The position numbers were made by a program, and so were the translations under genes. From Lachnospiraceae bacterium (GTDB lineage: Bacteria; Bacillota_A; Clostridia; Lachnospirales; Lachnospiraceae): DNA of 7,737 bases. The notes beneath the pieces are model-generated. The model made no database searches. It saw only the letters and a program-made list of their open reading frames with translations, and had not been told where the DNA came from. The stretch lies in the NCBI GenBank assembly GCA_017553665.1, contig JAFZKM010000020.1, positions 1 to 7,737 of the forward strand. Reading direction: 5' to 3'. This document shows positions 4,515 to 7,737 of this stretch, one piece after another. The first letter of the stretch is position 1. Each line of letters opens with the position of its first letter.

Positions 4515-6737
4515 TTATTTATTTGCGTTGTAGTAATCAATGAGTCTGTCCCAAGCCGCCTGCTTGTCATCAAGATAGAGGCCGTTGTTCCAGGTTCCGG
4601 TTACACTGCTGAGGATCTCGGCTCTGGAGGACTTGCCTTCACCCGAATATCCCTGGCAGATAATGTCGCAGAAGTAATTGATCTTATCCTTTGCCGAAGC
4701 GAAGTTGTCGGTAAGATCGGTAAGAGTCTTGATCTCTTCGTTCTCAACCTTTGTGGTGGGAAGAACGGTAGGGATCGATGTATACCATGCGTTGTCGGTT
4801 ACTGCAAGGATGGGATGCTTGATGAGGCCGAGACCGATAGCGGTCGAGATATTGCCTGCGCCCTCTTTGCCTACCGCATGTGTGCACTGATACTCGAATG
4901 CCTGGCTCTTTACGAAGCTCAGGGTAGATCCGAGATAGAAACGTGCGTAGTTGGTGTAGTTTCCGCCTGCCTTCTCCCAGAGCTCAGCATAGGTAGCGTC
5001 CGCGATAACGGGCATCTCTGTTCCGTTGAAGTTGAATGTTACATAGCTACCGTCAGAGTTGGTCTTGATGAATGCGTCGGGACCGTATGACATGAGGATC
5101 ATGCCGTCTCTGCTGTATGCGTAGTCAATGAGCTTAAGAGCTGCGTAAAGCTTGTCCTGATCATCGCCTACGCCTGCCTTTGAAATAGCCCATCCGTCGG
5201 TCTTAACCGAACGCCATGACTCTGTAAATCTCATGTAAACGCCGTCAGCATTTGTTCCGTCATACCAGCGCGCTACGGGAACCATAACAGCCATGTACTT
5301 CTCGCCGTCCTGAAGCTTGGTCTCGTTCATGAGGGTCTGAGTCTGGTTGTAGTCGTAGCTCATGAAGCCAAGGTCGTTCTCGAGCATTGTCGAAGACTTC
5401 TCATCGGACTGCTCAAGATATGACTTGGAAATAAGGCCTTCCTTTGCGAGCGCGTTCATTCTCTCAAGAGCGACATAGGTCTCTTCCTCGCCGCGGGCGT
5501 CATGAAGGAGACCGTCGGTTCCGAGGTAGAGGTAATCCTGTCTGGACTCAAGTCCGCGTACGCCGAAGAGGATTCCTGCAAGCTTGAACATATCTACACG
5601 GCGCTGATTGTTGGCGTCCTCACGTGAGAAGAGGCCCTGAACGGTATCGGTGCCGTTAAGTGTCTGAGCGTTTGCTACTACGCAGCGGAGAAGAGCTACA
5701 AGCTCGTCTGCGTCCCAGGCAGCGTTCTGGCCGATGAAGAGGTTCGAACGAGCGGTTCCGTAGTATCCGTTGTAAGCTGTATCAATGTAGTTGCGGAGCA
5801 TGTTGACAGCGTCTACGCCGCTCATGCTGCCTGCCGCGTTCATGTTCGCAACGATGTTGCCTGCCGCGTCGTAATCCTTTGTAACGGTCTCAACCTTTGT
5901 TCCGTCAAGGCTTGCAACGTCAACGGTAACCTTGCCCGATATAGGCATGTAAGGCTCGTAAGCGTAAGCTGCGGTCTGCCCGCTGGCTGCCGCCGTGAAA
6001 GCGCCGTCGCCGTCAAGAAGCTTAACAACCCAGTCGGTTCTCATAAGGGGCATACGCTCGATATCGTCTACACCGTCGAAGTAAGGTGAGAAGTAGATAG
6101 CGCCCGCGTTGTCGCCGGTAACGGAACCGGTGATCGAGAGACGAACGATAGCGTTCGAATCAAGGTAAGCCTTGAAGTTAGGCATAAGATCAAGATAATC
6201 GGCAAGGTTTACAAGGTAGCCGGACTGACCGTACTCGGAAAGGTTTCCTGCTGCGCCCGCAACCATGTCAACCTGGTCGAGCTGCTCTTTCCAGTAATCA
6301 AATTCCTTGGAAGCCGAACCTGCGCCGGTCCACTTGTCCTCAAATACCATACCGAGGCGCTTCTGAAGCTCAACCCAGGTAGGCTTTAAATCGCCGGCAT
6401 GATAAGTAACGCCGTCGGCAAGTGTGATGCCTTCGCCTGCTGTTTCGGAATCCATCGAGATACCTGTCTTGGTGTTGTTGTAACCGCATGCCATGCGGAG
6501 AACGGTGCCCTCTTTGAATGTGAGCTTATCCGCTTCGATGGTTTCGGTAATGTCGGTACCGGTTCCCGAGAAGTTCTCGTCACCCGAGCTTACAGCCTGT
6601 GTAGGTGCTGTGGTAGCAGCTGCCTGTGTGGGTGCTGTGGTGGGTGTTTCCCCTCCGCTCTTCTTGCCGCATGCAGCGAGCGAGAATGTCATTACTGCCG
6701 CAAGTAACAGCGCGATGACTTTTTCAAGCTTTTTCAT
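4515..6737 (-). CDS. Large substrate-binding lipoprotein of a carbohydrate ABC importer (LplA/LipO-like)
   Basis: This is the extracellular lipoprotein expected to capture the substrate and deliver it to the permease pair. Residues 1-22 form a lipoprotein signal peptide (basic MKKLEK, a hydrophobic core, then lipobox LAAC), with Cys23 as the anchored residue. A Thr/Pro/Ala/Gln-rich linker with TTAPTQA twice spans about 31-50. The rest looks like a soluble two-lobe binding protein, rich in Trp, Tyr and Asp, with an LplA-type stretch RDGMILMSYGPDAF (543-556). At 740 residues it is much longer than the usual 420-560 of the family, so it may hold inserted segments and bind a large glycan. The ATG at 6737 has a perfect AGGAGG (6745-6750) seven bases upstream, fitting high expression. 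It lies 37 bases after the permease gene. The family is assigned from the signal, general look and neighbours. The sugar class is unknown. Confidence 0.9.
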   Translation of the reverse strand: MKKLEKVIALLLAAVMTFSLAACGKKSGGETPTTAPTQAAATTAPTQAVSSGDENFSGTGTDITETIEADKLTFKEGTVLRMACGYNNTKTGISMDSETAGEGITLADGVTYHAGDLKPTWVELQKRLGMVFEDKWTGAGSASKEFDYWKEQLDQVDMVAGAAGNLSEYGQSGYLVNLADYLDLMPNFKAYLDSNAIVRLSITGSVTGDNAGAIYFSPYFDGVDDIERMPLMRTDWVVKLLDGDGAFTAAASGQTAAYAYEPYMPISGKVTVDVASLDGTKVETVTKDYDAAGNIVANMNAAGSMSGVDAVNMLRNYIDTAYNGYYGTARSNLFIGQNAAWDADELVALLRCVVANAQTLNGTDTVQGLFSREDANNQRRVDMFKLAGILFGVRGLESRQDYLYLGTDGLLHDARGEEETYVALERMNALAKEGLISKSYLEQSDEKSSTMLENDLGFMSYDYNQTQTLMNETKLQDGEKYMAVMVPVARWYDGTNADGVYMRFTESWRSVKTDGWAISKAGVGDDQDKLYAALKLIDYAYSRDGMILMSYGPDAFIKTNSDGSYVTFNFNGTEMPVIADATYAELWEKAGGNYTNYARFYLGSTLSFVKSQAFEYQCTHAVGKEGAGNISTAIGLGLIKHPILAVTDNAWYTSIPTVLPTTKVENEEIKTLTDLTDNFASAKDKINYFCDIICQGYSGEGKSSRAEILSSVTGTWNNGLYLDDKQAAWDRLIDYYNANK
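6595..6641. repeat. Two-copy direct repeat (27-base period) in the lipoprotein linker
   Basis: Two 20-base units at 6595-6614 and 6622-6641 differ at one base and lie 27 bases apart. They encode TTAPTQA twice (residues 33-39 and 42-48) in the flexible linker after the lipid-anchored Cys. Because the period is nine codons, gain or loss of a unit would change linker length without breaking the frame. Confidence 0.8.
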
Positions 6738-6744
6738 AAAAATT

Positions 6745-6750
6745 CCTCCT
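6745..6750 (-). promoter_or_regulatory. Perfect ribosome binding site of the lipoprotein gene
   Basis: AGGAGG on the minus strand with a seven-base, A/T-only spacer before the ATG at 6737. It is the strongest start signal in the window and fits the need for more binding protein than membrane subunits. Confidence 0.85.
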
Positions 6751-6774
6751 GTGATAGATGTTTACGGCCGCGTC

Positions 6775-7665
6775 TTATTCCTTGACGCCGCCCATATTTA
6801 CGCCCTTCGCAAAATACTTCTGTATGAAGGGATAAATAACTAAGATAGGGATGATCGAGCAGACGATCAATGCGTAGATGACCGAATCCGAAGCGTAACT
6901 CTTGTTCCAGCCCGCCATAAGCTCGGCATCGGTGTATTCCTCGAGCTTAAGTCTTACAAATACCTGCAGCGGATGCTCGTTCGAATCCGAGATCATCTGT
7001 CTGGCCCAGAAATATCCGTTCCAGCGCGAGATTCCGAAGAACAGCGCTACCGTCGCGATCGTCGACTTGCTCATGGGAATGTAAACTCTGTTCAGGACCT
7101 GGAACTCCGTAGCTCCGTCCACGATGGCCGCCTCTTCTATCTCCGAGGGCACGCCCTCGAAGGCGTTTCGCAGCAGGATGATGTTCATGGCCGCCATACC
7201 CATCGCGATGACTACGAGCCATTTGTCATCCATGATCCCGACCGAATTGAATACCTTCTTGGTATTGATGTAATTCAGGTACTGGGGAACCATGCCCGCG
7301 GAGAACCACATCGTGAATACCAGGAAAAAGTTGAAGGTTTTGCGGAAAAGCAGGCGCTTTTTTGAAAGCGCGTACGCGCCGAGGATCGAGATCCCGAGCG
7401 ACCAGAGCGTTCCGTAGAATGTCAGGAACAGTGTGTTTGAATACGCGTTCCAGAACAGATTGCTCGAAAACATCTGTTTAAACGCGTCAAACTGCACGCC
7501 CTTCGCGAACAGCACGACCTGGTTATATTCCACATAATATCTTCCGCTGACCGCGGCCGATATCGCATATACAAAGGGATACAGGCAGCTGAGAGCGAAT
7601 ATTGTCAAAAGAAGGTAGCTTATTATCTTGAATATAAGCTCCGATACTTCCAGTCTTCGTTTCAT
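6775..7665 (-). CDS. LplC-type carbohydrate ABC transporter permease
   Basis: This 296-residue inner-membrane permease is one half of the transport channel of a CUT1 importer of the LplB/LplC branch. About six hydrophobic segments lie at roughly 13-37, 73-98, 108-130, 147-167, 199-217 and 262-281. The cytoplasmic EAA loop, where the ATPase docks, is clear at about 178-197 (EEAAIVDGATEFQVLNRVYIP). Hallmarks of this branch are LYPFVYAISAAVSG near the N-terminus, the MWFSAGMVPQYL region (119-130) and the C-terminal YPFIQKYFAKGVNMGGVKE, which is close to the standard LplC ending. An in-frame TAG lies three codons upstream, so the ATG at 7663-7665 is the first possible start. A GGAG (7678-7681) sits 12 bases away, somewhat far. 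It follows the upstream permease by 24 bases and precedes the lipoprotein gene by 37. The partner LplB would be upstream. Confidence 0.95.
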   Translation of the reverse strand: MKRRLEVSELIFKIISYLLLTIFALSCLYPFVYAISAAVSGRYYVEYNQVVLFAKGVQFDAFKQMFSSNLFWNAYSNTLFLTFYGTLWSLGISILGAYALSKKRLLFRKTFNFFLVFTMWFSAGMVPQYLNYINTKKVFNSVGIMDDKWLVVIAMGMAAMNIILLRNAFEGVPSEIEEAAIVDGATEFQVLNRVYIPMSKSTIATVALFFGISRWNGYFWARQMISDSNEHPLQVFVRLKLEEYTDAELMAGWNKSYASDSVIYALIVCSIIPILVIYPFIQKYFAKGVNMGGVKE

Positions 7666-7689
7666 AACAGTGATCTACTCCGTTCGAAA

Positions 7690-7737
7690 TCAGTACAGTG
7701 ATACGTTTGATGCTTTCCGCGCGATCGTATTTGCTCC
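7690..7737 (-). CDS. C-terminal end of an upstream gene, probably the LplB-type partner permease (partial)
   Basis: Reading from the window edge, one minus-strand frame gives 15 codons (GANTIARKASNVSLY) then TGA at 7690-7692, 24 bases before the LplC start. A short hydrophilic ending with a few basic residues and a final small-hydrophobic pair fits the C-terminus of LplB-type permeases, which are normally encoded just before LplC. The fragment is too short to prove this. The call rests on operon order and on the sensible spacing to the next ribosome binding site. Confidence 0.55.
   Translation of the reverse strand, partial: GANTIARKASNVSLY

Noticed and set aside
6399..6707. Plus-strand frame encoding a cysteine-rich peptide (CRCCGSSCLCGCCGGC)
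   Set aside because: It is the reverse complement of the Thr/Ala/Pro/Gln linker of the lipoprotein. The Cys and Gly codons are an artefact of that repeat.

Overview
The window reads as one polycistronic stretch of ABC-transporter genes, all on the minus strand, so transcription runs from high to low coordinates. The type of organism is an inference from protein style. A lipoprotein signal ending in LAAC, a Thr/Pro/Ala linker after the lipid-anchored Cys, clear GGAGG ribosome binding sites, LplB/LplC-type permeases and roughly half G+C all suggest an anaerobic Clostridia member, probably Lachnospiraceae or a close relative. No RNA gene, mobile element, CRISPR array or integrase was seen. Coding density is near maximal, and the largest gap between genes is 82 bases.

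In transcription order the window holds: (1) the last 15 codons of a gene that fits an LplB-type permease (7690-7737); (2) an LplC-type permease with an intact EAA loop (6775-7665); (3) a very large substrate-binding lipoprotein of 740 residues (4515-6737); (4) a 12-bp hairpin in the gap after it (4464-4493); (5) two small four-helix membrane proteins, A and B (3842-4432 and 3353-3841); (6) a complete MalK/MsmK/UgpC-type ATPase (2261-3322); (7) two more small four-helix membrane proteins, C and D (1720-2250 and 1076-1693); (8) a second ATPase of the same type, cut by the window edge near its C-terminus (1-1060).

The lipoprotein, the two permeases and an ATPase make a complete CUT1/LplABC-like importer for a carbohydrate, probably an oligosaccharide. 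The substrate cannot be read from sequence. Two things are unusual. The operon carries two different, apparently fully active ATPases, where one is normally enough and is often encoded elsewhere. It also carries four small membrane proteins of unknown function arranged as [membrane, membrane, ATPase] twice. These four proteins are the best candidate here for an undescribed system, perhaps accessory or regulatory subunits of the importer. That role is inferred from gene order only.
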